Positions 11,516-23,573 of a stretch of DNA of 64,000 bases are shown piece by piece (position 1 is the first letter of the stretch; every line of letters begins with the position of its first letter). The position numbers were made by a program, and so were the translations under genes. The DNA is taken from the NCBI GenBank assembly GCA_000310025.1, contig FN649758.1, forward strand, positions 3,708,665 through 3,772,664, in the 5' to 3' direction. Under the pieces are notes generated by a model. It did not search any database and had not been told where the DNA came from. It saw only the letters and a program-made list of their open reading frames with translations. The stretch comes from Ectocarpus siliculosus (taxonomy: Eukaryota; Sar; Phaeophyceae; Ectocarpales; Ectocarpaceae).

Positions 11516-14500
11516 TTCTACGCATGCCGTTGGGGTCCTTCCAATGCCAGGACACCAGGAGTTTTTGGTACGGGATGCGGCAACGTTGGTTGCCTTTTCC
11601 TATTGTGCTCAAATCGTGGGTCCCCCCGCAATCTCTATTCACGTACAGAATATTGTTCTTCCTACATGCAATGATAAACAACACGCCCAACATTCCGCCC
11701 CCCACCTCTAAGCGCGTTGTGCCACGGCAACCAGTCTACTTTGGTGGCAGTGTTTGGTGGACAGAAAGCTCTCCCGTCATATGTTCGCACACCTCACCCA
11801 ACGTCGTGTTTCGAATAATATCGTTTTACTTCGCCAGAGTCAACGTTTCGGCAGGCTAAACTATAATTGCTTCAACATCGCCTCTCCAGCTTCTACCACC
11901 GTCGAAGACTGGGCTCGCTCCGTCCTTAGGTGACCATGTCATACAGGCTTCCGTTGCGAAATGAGTTTTATGGGTTCTGTTCGCCTCTCCAAGAAACATG
12001 AAACACTCAGTCAGCAACACCAACGCACATGCTACCTACTACTGCGGCACCTATCCGGCACCCACAACGCTGTCGACGCGGGGTCCGGGCGCCGCAAGAA
12101 ACGCTGGGGCTAGCTGTCGGAGGTGCGTTCCGAAAAGTAATTGTCTTACCTCATCGCGCACAATTTCCCCGAAATCTGATCGTATCCATTGCTCCACAGT
12201 CCCACGACGTTCCATAACGCAACCAGCAGTGTAATCTAGGATGTCGTTCAGAAGGGGACGAATTACGGAATATCAACTATTGACAAAATCTGCGAAGACA
12301 AAATGTGTGCCGAGGGAAACGAAAATATGTTGACTCTTATCGGTGGAAGAGAGGTAGATTCATAAAGTTCTTGGCAAGCCAGAAAATGCATACGGAGGAA
12401 ACGCTAGGGTGTCTGCGAATCACTTTTGACTACAGCATGCGTGCTTGACGGATCATGTAGGCCGGGCGGTGCCAGAGTCATGATTACCACTGGATACGTC
12501 ACGCCATAATTTCACCACAGTGAGCAGTCATATCATGTTGGTCGCGTTCCGTTAGCTCCGTCGCATCTCAGCACTAGAAGAATGAAGGACAACAATCCGG
12601 CGACCGTGCGGGACAGAGATATGGCATTCTTGTTCAATGGCGTTTCCCGCGATAAAGCTCTACTACTGTACTACTACCCAAACGTGCAGGACAAACTGTA
12701 TTTTATGGCCATCGCGTCGAGCTACGACGTCGATAGCTGCTGAGTTTGATTGTTCTTTCGACAAAATCCACACTGCATCCTTGTTGTCTCGAAATTTCAC
12801 CCCGCAACGGTGCACGTCAACGTGTGGTCCATGTAAACGACGATTTGCTTGTGTCATCCCTTTTTCCGCTTTTTCGTGATAATAGGGTTGAATGTACGAA
12901 TTTAAGCTACAAGACCGTTCGTTGGACGCCGTATGAACGCAAAAAAGTGGACAAATGCCATCTTGTAGTGTAAGTAGAATTTCTCGGTTACACCATGAGC
13001 GGTACCACATTGGAGCAAACGTAATTGAGATCGATAGAATAGCAATTCTTCGCAACAGTTCCTGCGCCGACGAATGAATGAATGTACCAGAGGCATGCGG
13101 AAAAAATAAACTACGAGTGATATTCGATCGAATGACTCATGTGCCCGTCGGCAGCGGGGACTATATATTTCTACATCTAGAAATTCTTAGACACCTGCAT
13201 CACAAGTGGGGCGCACCAGTTTCAAAATAGTCGCGGTGGTCACGCGTCCGTCCCTCTTCACGGCAGGCTCGTGGCCCTTAATCCTACCGCCGTGTGCGCC
13301 ACCGAGACTAGTAGGTCTGCTTTCCCCGTCGACGCTGGTGGCGCCAGACTCGTGATCAACATCACGAACAGAGTGGGCACCTCTATCTAGGTTAAAGATG
13401 ACCACTCGAGACATCCTCTTGTTACTTCCAGCGGCGGTTCTTCGCGCGGTCGAAATGGTGCAGAATCGAGTGTGTATCGAAGAGCGGCAGAGACAGAGAA
13501 AGAGAAACGACGAGCAGGAGAAACACAGCGGAATCATGGGGGGAGTTGGACATTAGAACCTGTGTTACTCGCATCGCCGTATCACGTTTTGAAACTGTTT
13601 TTGCCTTGAAGATGACCTCGGGCAAGCTAAGAGTGCGATGATACTCCAAACGTTCTTGTCCAGCAGGCCGCTTATCGCAAATCATTATTCCCTTTGTTCA
13701 TGAGTATCTGGACGGACCACGGATAAATGAAGCGGTGGTGGGGGCTATGTAGACAAACACATCAATCACCGATTGCGACATTCTTGACACATACTGCGGC
13801 ACCATAGCCATCCCTACGATCCGCTGTGTGAACCGCGCGCGGGAAACCTTGGTCTACCATGCCCGGTGGTACGCTCTGTGTTTCACTACTGTGTGACCCC
13901 TGTGTGCCTCTCCCCTCTCCTCGGCCTCGGGCTCTCCTCGGCCGGGTCCGAAGCTGCTTAATGAAGAGTTTTCTTGGAATGTTTCATTACAAGAAAGTCA
14001 TGGGGCACTCATGGAACTTTTCACGAACGTTCGTGAAAAATGTCATGGAATTCCTTAGAAATCCATCGGCCTGCTATTTCATTCCATGAAAGTACAATGG
14101 AAGATTCATGGAATTTTCATGGACTTCCATGAAATGCTACATGTTTCATAGAAGAGTACGAATGTGCATGCCCCGTATGCCCCCTCTCAACGCGAAAGAG
14201 CAACATATCATGCCAGTGCGGTAGGGACCATACCGCACACACTGAAGCCTACAATAGGTTACACAGGAGGAAGGCCAAAAGAGTAGGTCTTGTTTTCGAC
14301 AAACTTGCGTGGTTCTGGGATCGGACTATGTAGATCGTTGAATGACGAAAGGACGGAATTCCCACACAACCCGTCACGGCGTTTAGACGTGTGGAGCGCT
14401 GAGCACTCTCTTCTTGGCGTTACCCGTTTTACTTATTCACACCTCGCATGGGGATGAAACATCGATCGATGCAACGAGGTAGTCCTGGCCCTGTACCTAC

Positions 14501-17300
14501 TGCGTCTTACTCGCCCGACAGTGTGGGTATGAATATGTCATATATATAGGTAGAACAGCTGATGATGTGAAACACATGTTCCGGGCCGAACGGTGTCTCG
14601 CTACCAACTCTTCATTCAAAAATACGATTTTTTTATAAGCGATGTACAGCACCATAATCGTGCAAGTACCACCGCCGCGTTTCTTCCACTTCAATCTCAG
14701 CTTGAAAATATCGTTCGCGGCGTTGTTCGTTTGAGGCCGCTGCTACATCTTGCTTGACTAACCGTCCTATAGTGTACGAATCAGTGACAGGTTATGGGGG
14801 CCCAGAAAAATGAAAATGTCGCGTCCCCTTCATTGGGAGGGGCTGCAGTCCCGAGGGACGAAGGTTGACTCTTGGCCTCCGTATTCATCGTGCCCCCAAA
14901 TATGCACTGGAGGGACACTTTCCATACTAAAACCGAGTCAGCATTTTTTTCCAGTACCAGGCTACAGTATGCATACCCGGTACGTGCATACGCGTACCAC
15001 ACTGAAAATACGTTTGAAAACTGAGGGAGATTGCATGCCTTACGACTAAAAGGGTGCTACACACAAAACGCCCGACTACCCAACAGTACCTAACACATTT
15101 CTTCTACACCTTCCCAACATAACATATATGAGACACACAAGACAGCTACCAAATGCTTTCTGTGTTGAGCCTGCTACCCACAGGGGAGATGTCCCTATAT
15201 GCTGTCTGGGAAGTCATAGACCTACAGGTACTTTCTGACGCTATGAAAATGCATTGCTTATCTGTCTCAGACTTTCTATATTTTCTATGATAGAGATGGA
15301 TTCGTTTTGTCGTATTAAGAAGAAAAAAAAGGGGGGGAGGCTGCAAGGTCAGAAAACCAAGTTGGGGTTGGTTGTTGCGCGGCTTTAGGTCAGCAACACG
15401 CGCCCGTCACACGCAGATTGAGGCAAGGGGGAAGAAGAGCGCCGGAACGAACCGCCGCAACCGACGACGTAGTGGAGGTGGCAGCACCGCCAGCAAAGGG
15501 CAGAAAGGAGGAAGAGCACGCAGTTGCCTTCTGGTGACGCACCGCAAGAGTATTCTCTGCTTCTACTAGAGAGAGCGTGTTTGACTTCGATGTGCCCCCG
15601 CCCCCCAAAAAACACCCTCTCCCCAACGCTTGAAATGCGATACACAGCACTTCGTACAGGGCTGCCGGCCATGTGTGTGTACTTCCTGTCGCTGTATGTA
15701 CTGGTGCGAGTTCGTGTGCTGGGGTTGAGAGGGCAACACAGACGACATGCACACGCATGATGCACGCACACTCAACGGACTTGCTGTGCACATATATATC
15801 TCCCGAACCGCTCGTTCGTCCGCTAGGCGGAAAACTGTCCTACTGGAAATACTGTATGTATGTGCGGAAACATTTTGGAGTGTGTGCGGACACACGTGTT
15901 GTTGGTGGCGCGCCAACTCCAGGGCCTTTGCGCTGGGCGCTGGGTTTTACTTGGGCGGCCGCTGGACATGCTCTTGCAGACTGTGTGTGTGTGCGCGCGT
16001 GTGGGTGGTGCCTGATGATGTGTTGTGTGTGATGCCTGATGTGTTGTTTCGAACAAAGTAGAAACGTTGGCATTTTTTTCCATAAAAAAAACGAGCCTCC
16101 CTCCTGACATTTTTTTTCCTCATCTTGGGTTCTGGCGAGACTGTCAGGAACGATCCTCAGAACGATGTCTTAATTCAAAATATATTCCCTTATTTCAGCT
16201 TTTTTTTTGGTCCGAAACTCTTGCAAGATGACTCTGTTCACACCGCACCCCGCTACTATACGGTGTCCAACTATATGGGAATGGAAGCTCGTTATTTTCA
16301 GTCGATCGGATGGGGAATTTTGGAGAACCTTTCGAACACACGAAAGAGACTGTACAGCAGTGGATTGTGCAATCGCATAGTCCACCGCATGCCCAATAAC
16401 CTACAATACCACAGTAGACTACTGCTGTACGTATGCACTCGGAGTCTTCGTTTCCAGGAAATGGGCAACTGAATGAAACGTTCTAAAGGCAGCGAGCGGG
16501 GTACACGCATGAACCCCTCCCAAAGGACAGCAGTTGCAGATCATCAACGGAGCAGACAAGGCCGCACGGAGGCAAGAAGCGTCTGACAGGCGTAGTAGCG
16601 GTATGTACAGCAGTATATGCAGTTGTAGCATCAGCAGCAGACACGATCTTCAGAAGCACATAAGACTGCTACCTCTGCTGTATTCACTTACCACCCGATC
16701 CAGGAGAGAGAGGTTCCTCTGCCGATCTCTTGCAGATCACCTCCTCCGTCTAGCACCGGCCCACAGTATCGCCAAAGACCTGAGCCGTGGAGTACGGCCG
16801 GGGATCAAACACGTACCCTCCCGCGCACTGCTGGCAGTCACAAGCCAATTTAGGAGTTACGCCGGCGAAGGCTTGCGGCCCAAGCAGTGAGAGATCACAG
16901 CCACGGAAGGGTGCGTCCCCAGTTGAGTCAGCAGCGAGAGTGAAAGCCTTCTGTAGTACGCTATGAACGGTTCTCTCTGCGTTCGCAGCAGGAAGGGTTG
17001 CTGACGATGGGTTGGCAATACAGTTGGGTTGCTTGACCGGCGTTTGAGTCTCCACTGTGCGTCGTAACCAACACAAGAACCGGTTTTAATCCATGATGAT
17101 GTGAGATCGACACACACACGTACCTTCTGCTTCTATGCAGATCCATGCAGAAAATTGCTACAGGCCTTTTATGAAGGGATGACTGGAATGAGCAGAACAA
17201 GAAGTATCATGTTATACATGTACTCACAGCATGGCGATCGAGTCGTGACACATTATATGCTTCTTTAACAACGGAAGGCCTTACCCAACTTCAGAAGTTT
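11516..17300. other. Gene-poor stretch, no supported gene
   Basis: Short open frames only. Possible upstream exons of the NOX-like gene may lie at 12.65-12.85 kb and 13.4-13.56 kb on the minus strand; the latter would encode a hydrophobic N-terminal helix. No motif confirms them. A CATG-rich palindromic tract sits at 13975-14155. TA microsatellites and T/A runs occur elsewhere. Confidence 0.4.
13975..14155. repeat. CATG-palindrome tract A
   Basis: Dense succession of TTCATGGAA, CCATGAAA and related self-complementary words. It is the same word family as the tracts at 49995-50255, 55285-55620 and 56140-56605. There is no fixed period; it looks like a composition-driven palindromic low-complexity repeat rather than a gene. 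Confidence 0.75.
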
Positions 17301-17308
17301 TTTTTTTG

Positions 17309-17645
17309 TGCTTTGTTGCACTTAGACTAAGCCAATAAACTATCCAACAAACAAAGTGCCGACTACGACATAAGAGAAGGCGTGACAAGCCGAAATCGTT
17401 CTCGTATATCCGACTTTCTCTTGAGTACCAGTGGTACATTTTGAGAAAATTATCTTACATCATGCTTTGTTGCACTTAGACTAAACCAATAAACTATCCA
17501 ACAAAGCGCCGACTACGACATAAGAGAAGGTGTGGCAAGCCGAAATCTTTCTCGTATATCCGACTTTCTCTTGACTACCAGGTATTTTCTCTTGTAACGC
17601 GAGTACTACTGGTGGTACAGTTAGTTGAGAAAATTATCTTACATC
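17309..17645. repeat. Tandem duplication, ~155 and ~182 bp units
   Basis: Two adjacent copies begin with GCTTTGTTGCACTTAGACTA and end in GAGAAAATTATCTTACATC. Copy 2 has a ~30-bp insertion near its end. No coding content is visible. Confidence 0.8.
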
Positions 17646-20600
17646 GTAACCAATTTTTCAAGGGCCGTTTAGGGCAGCGATGGATGCTTTCAAAATGGAT
17701 TAAGGAATAATAAAAACACACCCACAGTCGAACGGGATGTGGTGGAGTCCTTTCAGTTACTGGAGGGAAAACGGCTGGGTACTGGACTTATTTCGAGTAT
17801 TTTTAATTAAGTGGATGTCAGAGCTTGCTTGGCTTCTCTCGACCAGACCAGTGATTGCTTATCTTCCAAGCGCTTGGCCTTACGAAGATGACAGGAAACG
17901 CTCATGTATGATCGGGTACGGCCAAGCAGCGGCTTCCCGCTGCGCAGGGCATGCATGGTGTCTGCAGCCGTGTACGTGTGCTGCGTGTTGTGAAACTGCT
18001 GTAGAGCGATTTCTCGGCTCGAATTCCTCAGGAAAAAGACAATTTTTCTCTTTTATCAGTTTTAGCTTGTCTGTGAGAAGCCCCTTTTTCTACTTTTTTT
18101 GTTCTCATATATATATGGTATGTATATATCGTCTCCTATCGTCTCCTCAAAACCGAAAATTGCTTAATTTCTGGAGATGGTATGGATTAATTAAATTTGC
18201 CAGAGCAGTGGCAAGTGTGAGAGGGTTCGTAGAAGAACTGTTCCTCCGTACACGATTTCGCTCATTATACAGAGGCCGGGCTGCACTGACACCAGGGCTA
18301 TTCGTTGTTTTTTGCTGTTGAGAAAGAAAGGAGTTTTTAACCTCACAATGTATCGAAGAGTGGGCCGCGTGTGTGCGACGGGACAGACATACATCCGTCC
18401 GTGAGCTTACACGCCTTGAGTTCAACTCTTTTAACTTTGGCGATTTTTACACATGGCCAAAAAGCGGCGCCTGCAAGCAGTTGCTCCTGAAATAATTGAT
18501 CATGCCTCCTGCCTCCATATATATATATTCTCCCCAAACCCAAAAACAATGAATTAAATCAAACACCCCCATATTTATTCTTCTCTTGCAACTACATGAC
18601 ACATCGTAGCCGGCGCTGCTGTACGATACGCCGTATTTTTTGTAGAGCGTGCACATTCACAAGCGTTGGGAACATTGCCTACAGCAATAGGGCGCATCGT
18701 TTGTCGCGCTTGTTCAACAGATAGAAGTGGTGTAGAGCATCAAGCTGTAGAATCATCACAACTGTTAGGGATTGGTCATTGCATCAGACAGCAATATGTA
18801 CTGTAGTCTCATACATCGTCCGTCGTATCACTACGAAATAGTGAAGGTATTTTTCAAAACAAGTTATTTTGCGTGTGCTATGCATACAGCAGTAGACAAC
18901 ACATACATGTACTGCGTTATTGCCCATTATTTTTCTGAAGATATGCATGCATGCAGATATCTATTAAAAAAAACGAGGTCTGTCTGCGGTGACGCAATAA
19001 CGGGGACTGCGCGATCCACACAGCCTCCCACTGTTCTACCTTAGTCATGTTATGTACCTGTCTGTGCGTCCTTGCAGGTCACGGATGCAATGCACGGGAC
19101 AAAGTTGGTCTAAATATGCTACTGGGTGATGTGCACAACCATACAACAATATCAGTGTCCGAGAAAGGCCAGCCCGGAATGCGCGATGATGATAGTCGTT
19201 GCGGTATGACACACACACACAACAGCCTCCCTCTGCTGTGCAGCAGATGGGCATCGCGCCCTTTACGTGTTGGCCACTGCACGTAACCGTGACACAGCGA
19301 CCGTGAAAACTCGTCGACGTCACGACAGCAAGGCAGTACATTGAGGAATAATTCGGAAAAGAAATGAATCTCACTGTTCCTACTTTTCGTGTCGATTTTT
19401 CCGGAGAGGAATCTCAGGTTGTTGGCCGGTGCATGATTATGTTCCGAAGACGTGTTCGTTTCTTCAATGTCATGGGGAGTCTTCGGAACACAACACATAC
19501 TTTGTGATATTCCATCGGCAGCAGAACGATGTGTCCTCCACATATTGATTTTCGAACTCTTTGGGAAAATCGGAAAGGACCGAGCTATTTGGAGACTGCA
19601 TGTACTCGTGCAGACTACGATGTCAGAAATGAAGGAGTAGAGGCGCCAATATTTTTGTGCTTGTGATCCACGACCGATCGTGGTGTAGAATGGGATGTTG
19701 TCTTTGTCGGGAGAGAAGGCCTGACTGAGTCGCGCCATGCCAACCCACCATGCGTACATGGCATTTAAATGTATGACAATATCGTAGGTACGCGAAATAT
19801 TCCGAAAATGAGTTACTTGTAGAGCCATCACATGCTTATACAGTATGTGTATACATAAAATTATCATGGGCTGTAGCTGTGGGAGAACCTTCGATGCGCT
19901 ACGGGCGCTCACATCTTCTAGATTTTCCAAAGATCCATGTTGTATTCCAAGAGTTATCAAATGAAGATCATCACCCACCTCCCGTCCAAGCGCCCACACT
20001 GATCACCACTCCTCACTCTCCTCCACACCCACTCGTCACCCTCCTTCCAGCCCCACCCGCCGCACACTGGTCACTCGCCTCCACACCTGTTCTCCCACAC
20101 ATAGCAGTTCCCGGGCCGATCATCGACCAGAGAGCGGTGAGTTCACTCACCCAGTCCTGTGAAATATGGCTTGTGTTCGTTCGTCCCATCTATTCTGGCC
20201 CCGGTGTACAGGCCTATCGAGGTACATGTACTTTCTGTGTGTGTTTTTATTATTCCTTAAATGTACATTCCTGACGCATCAGCCCGGGTTACACAAGGAA
20301 AAGGCCACAAAGGAGCTTTTTCATGTTCTTGTGTTATTTGCCTCACCTCTCTCCTGCGGTGTTTGCCTTAGTTTTTGTCGCGAGCAGGTTCAGCCATCCC
20401 TTTCCCTCGCCTCGTCGACGGTGAAGCCGAAGTGTGTTCACTCACGACCTAGACTAAATGTTTATCGCTTTCCACTACAGGTTGCCGGGAACAGTAGGAT
20501 ATCCCGGGAAAAAGCCCTCTGGAGGGAGAATCGAACCCTTGGGGCATTTAATATTCCCAATCGGTTCCTTGTGTAGAGTGTCTTGTAAATTATCGCCTGG

Positions 20601-20760
20601 TCGCAAAGCACCTGTATCCATTTACGTATGAAGTTGGAACAGCGTGCGTGTTTATCCCGTGAATATATAGACAGTCGACAAGCCCTCAACGAACAAACTG
20701 ACTAGCTTACGGCCATATCGACGTGTTGGGATCAATTCGGAGCACCACATCGATGCCGAA
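17646..20760. other. Stretch with one long unassigned frame, otherwise nothing recognised
   Basis: AT-rich runs, TATATATA microsatellites and short frames. The only notable open frame is on the minus strand at 19079-19999, listed separately. Confidence 0.4.
19079..19999 (-). CDS. Unassigned open frame, ~306 codons
   Basis: A frame without stops for about 306 codons. It opens with GTG rather than ATG; the first internal ATG is about 45 codons in. I recognise no domain, signal peptide or clear helix. Composition is ordinary, with no repeat to explain its length, so it may be an exon, a decayed gene or chance. There is no neighbouring gene to support a role. Confidence 0.2.
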   Translation of the reverse strand: MWALGREVGDDLHLITLGIQHGSLENLEDVSARSASKVLPQLQPMIILCIHILYKHVMALQVTHFRNISRTYDIVIHLNAMYAWWVGMARLSQAFSPDKDNIPFYTTIGRGSQAQKYWRLYSFISDIVVCTSTCSLQIARSFPIFPKSSKINMWRTHRSAADGISQSMCCVPKTPHDIEETNTSSEHNHAPANNLRFLSGKIDTKSRNSEIHFFSELFLNVLPCCRDVDEFSRSLCHGYVQWPTRKGRDAHLLHSRGRLLCVCVIPQRLSSSRIPGWPFSDTDIVVWLCTSPSSIFRPTLSRALHP

Positions 20761-20764
20761 TCCT

Positions 20765-20876
20765 TGCTGATTGAGTGAACCAAAATGTCACTATATCAAC
20801 CCAACCTCTACTGTCACACAAAAACAGAGCAACAGTATCAACCCAGGTTCGATGCATATTACCGAACCAGAGCACT
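20765..20876. repeat. ~110-bp dispersed repeat, copy 1
   Basis: Begins TGCTGATTGAGTGAAC and contains CAGTATCAACCCAGGTT. It recurs at 21503-21611, and in inverse orientation at the window end (about 63930-64000). The second copy marks the outer edge of the inverted duplication visible here. Confidence 0.75.
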
Positions 20877-21670
20877 GATGAGGCCTCAGGTGCCAAGCGT
20901 CGCCGCTCTCTCAATAATCGAAAGCCACATCAACCATGATTGCCTTCCATCAGCAGCCCATCGTTCAGTAGATGGAAAACCAAAATGGTTGCTTGAACAA
21001 TGTCTGGTGCATCTATCTTTCCCGTCAAGAACTCAAGTAGGGTGAAGCATTTCCCCCCACCCACTGGGGGCGGGCGGGGCATACGGTGAATGAGGTCGAG
21101 CAGTTCTGCGAGAACGGTCGACGTGCGCCGCGCGTCTATGGTCGATGCTGACAATCAATTTGTGCGGAGCCTTTCCACCATTTCATTTCGTGTGCGTAAT
21201 GTATAGTTGTGTTCAAGGAATTCATTCGTCCCGTACAACCAAGACGCACGTCACTAATTCATCCCGAACGATTCACATACATCCCTTTTCTCGCGTTAGA
21301 GTTTTGACGATAGCACCGACTGTATCATGATGTACAGCGGTAACTGCTGCAGGAAGAAGAGAATATTTGTGACCCGAGAAACAAAGAATGAAGGGGATAT
21401 ATATACAAACATTCGTGGTCCCCATGGGGATGAAGCAAACGAAAGAAGAGTCGGTATTGAGTGTGCGAGGTACATAATTACACTAAATGGCTGTAAGGTG
21501 TTGTGCTGATTGAGTGAACGTATTGGTCACTCTATCAACCCGAGGTTTACTACTATGCAAACCCAGAGCAGCAGTATCACCCCAGGTTTGATGCATACTA
21601 CCGAACCAGACCCCACCGCCCTGGCAAATTCTTTTCGATAAATGCGCAATCCAAACACCACTAACCCGCC

Positions 21671-21780
21671 ATGGGACACCCATGGGACACCCATGGGCCG
21701 CCCATGGGCGCATTATTGGATGCCCATGGTATGCCAATGGGCGGTCCACTGGGCGGCCCATCAAGTGCCCACGGTGGGCA
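21671..21780. repeat. CCCATGGG palindrome tract
   Basis: Repeated CCCATGGGACA and CCCATGGGC words, each an NcoI-like 8-bp palindrome. A second patch lies at 21990-22080. The inverse arm has the matching tract at 63835-63885. The extra segment of this arm begins inside the tract. Confidence 0.75.
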
Positions 21781-23371
21781 CTTCAACATAGAACTTCGCC
21801 GCCGGCGTATCACCCTCGAACTTAGCCACGTTCACATCAACCTTGAACTTGACAACGAGCGCTTACCTAGCAGTGGGCTTGGGGTTCGGGTGACGGTTTG
21901 CGAAAAGGTTATTAGCCGCTATAGGGCCCGTTCCAAAGCATATAATCTAGTGTTTAGAAGTACACTGCCTCGTTCGGTTGAAGGGCTCTCATTGGCTGCC
22001 CATGGGCTTCTCTTAAGATGTTCATGGGCCGCCCACGGCCTGCCCACGGGCTACGCATAGGTGTCCCATGGGTCGTTTGGGAAAACTGTAGAATGTGTGG
22101 GAGACTCTACATGCGCCGAGACTGTCACCTTAGTCCTCAGTGCCGCGAGCCCGGGTTACTTCCTTGCAAGACATGGAAGTTTCGCATGCTGTGCATGCCA
22201 TTGACCACGCGCCCTCGACAGGACAGACCACTGTTTTTGTTCCCACAGGACGGTTACCGATGGCCAATCGTTCCTGCCTACTTTGCCAAAGGTGGCTCAA
22301 GAATGTCTTCCTTACGTAGTCTATCGATCCCATCGATATCACCTCCCGCCTTTCCAACCCACTTGTTACGCCCCATACGGCTACCGTCTTTTCCTGGCCA
22401 TTCCATCCCTCAAACATCTCGCTGTACCTTCCGTCTACTCAGTCATGTACACTTCTCTCTCCTTGTACAACGAACACTCCGCAACTACATGAACCTAGTC
22501 TTCGCACTCAACGTTGCAATCCCATTTGAACTTGTCGTCTTCATCGTCTACCTTCGGAAATCTTCGTCTACGTCCTCGAAGGCCAATGTCCCCGGTCCTG
22601 AATTTGACCTTCAGCTTTGTCCCTGAATCCCTTGGTCCATGTAGGTACTCCTTGAACCCTGTTCCTTCTTTCAATCCATACACTTCTAGACCTTTGGATT
22701 CTGTCCTTAGATTATGTTCATTTCTTTCGGCTTAGGGTTAGGGTTATTCTGTTCATTTCTCTCGGCACAAGCAACAGATATCTTCTCCTTGAACCCCTCT
22801 AGACCCTCTGTTTCCAGCGTTCCACCTTCTTCGTCCATTTCGAACCCCTTCCATACGTCCTGTACAACCTTGACCCATTCCGTGGGTTGTACAAGTACAC
22901 CCGTCTTCTTGTTTGCCCACTTCGCCTCCAAGGTAATTCTCGGCAACCTCTCCTCTCCCACACCTCTGCCATGTCAGCGAAAGGCGGTACGTAGGGCAGG
23001 CGCTTTTCCCTCAGTATTATATTGTAAACTCCTAAATAGACCGGGGCGCACCTCTAAACCAAGTTGTTCTATCCAATATTCTCACTCCAAACGAAAGCTG
23101 AAAGTATGCTAAAATCAAGATGAACGCATCATAAGCTCTTCTGCTATATTTGAATGCATAATACGTTTAAACATGCACAGAACGGAAGCCAGCTTGGCAT
23201 GGGCGTGCCTGGTCCGAGATAAAATTCGCAAAACATGAGATATTCGGGAAGTCAAAAGGAGGCCACGCGAACCGTGTAGCCCCACGTCACCGTTATGTTA
23301 GTTCGCCCCCCCCCCCCCCCCTCGTAGGATGGCTCTTCAAAGCCGTATCCGTGCTCGCCCAAAATCGGATG
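21723..23371. mobile_element. 1.65-kb insertion in the left arm, flanked by GGATG
   Basis: The inverse arm reads straight through GGATG at 63827-63831. Here two copies of GGATG (21718-21722 and 23367-23371) bracket the extra DNA, as expected of an insertion with a 5-bp target duplication. A microhomology deletion in the other arm is the alternative. The interior holds a decayed non-LTR-type coding relic on the minus strand and a long C run near 23311-23327. Confidence 0.55.
22130..22970 (-). pseudogene. Decayed LINE-like C-terminal relic
   Basis: On the minus strand, frames at 22961-22707, 22683-22495 and 22417-22130 follow one another. The middle frame ends ...WDCNVECED, an in-frame TAG (22495-22497), then VHVVAECSLYKEREVY. 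The spacing of Cys, Cys, His and Cys with a following tyrosine/arginine pattern is that of the zinc-finger tail found behind many non-LTR reverse transcriptase/RNase H regions. Stops and frame changes show it is dead. The catalytic RT core was not seen, so the assignment rests on this tail only. Confidence 0.4.
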
Positions 23372-23573
23372 GTGCACGTCGAATGACGGAACGGCAAGGT
23401 TTCGACGTCAATCAGCAACAAGACATTCCAGGAGGTCCAGAAGGCCAGTGGATGTTCCTCGCATCGTTCACTTTACCGTATGCAGAATGAAGTTCGTTTG
23501 GTGGAAGCCCACAAGCCTCTTCTGCAACCCTTGGCCTCGCGCGCCCGCTTCCTTGTCCAATCGGCAGAGAACC

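Noticed and set aside
17737-18321. 194-codon plus-strand frame
   Set aside because: No motif, long Phe/Ser run from T-rich DNA, no splice or gene context; likely chance.
22728-22745. Telomere-like TTAGGGTTAGGG
   Set aside because: Only two repeats inside an insertion; too short to indicate a telomere or fusion.
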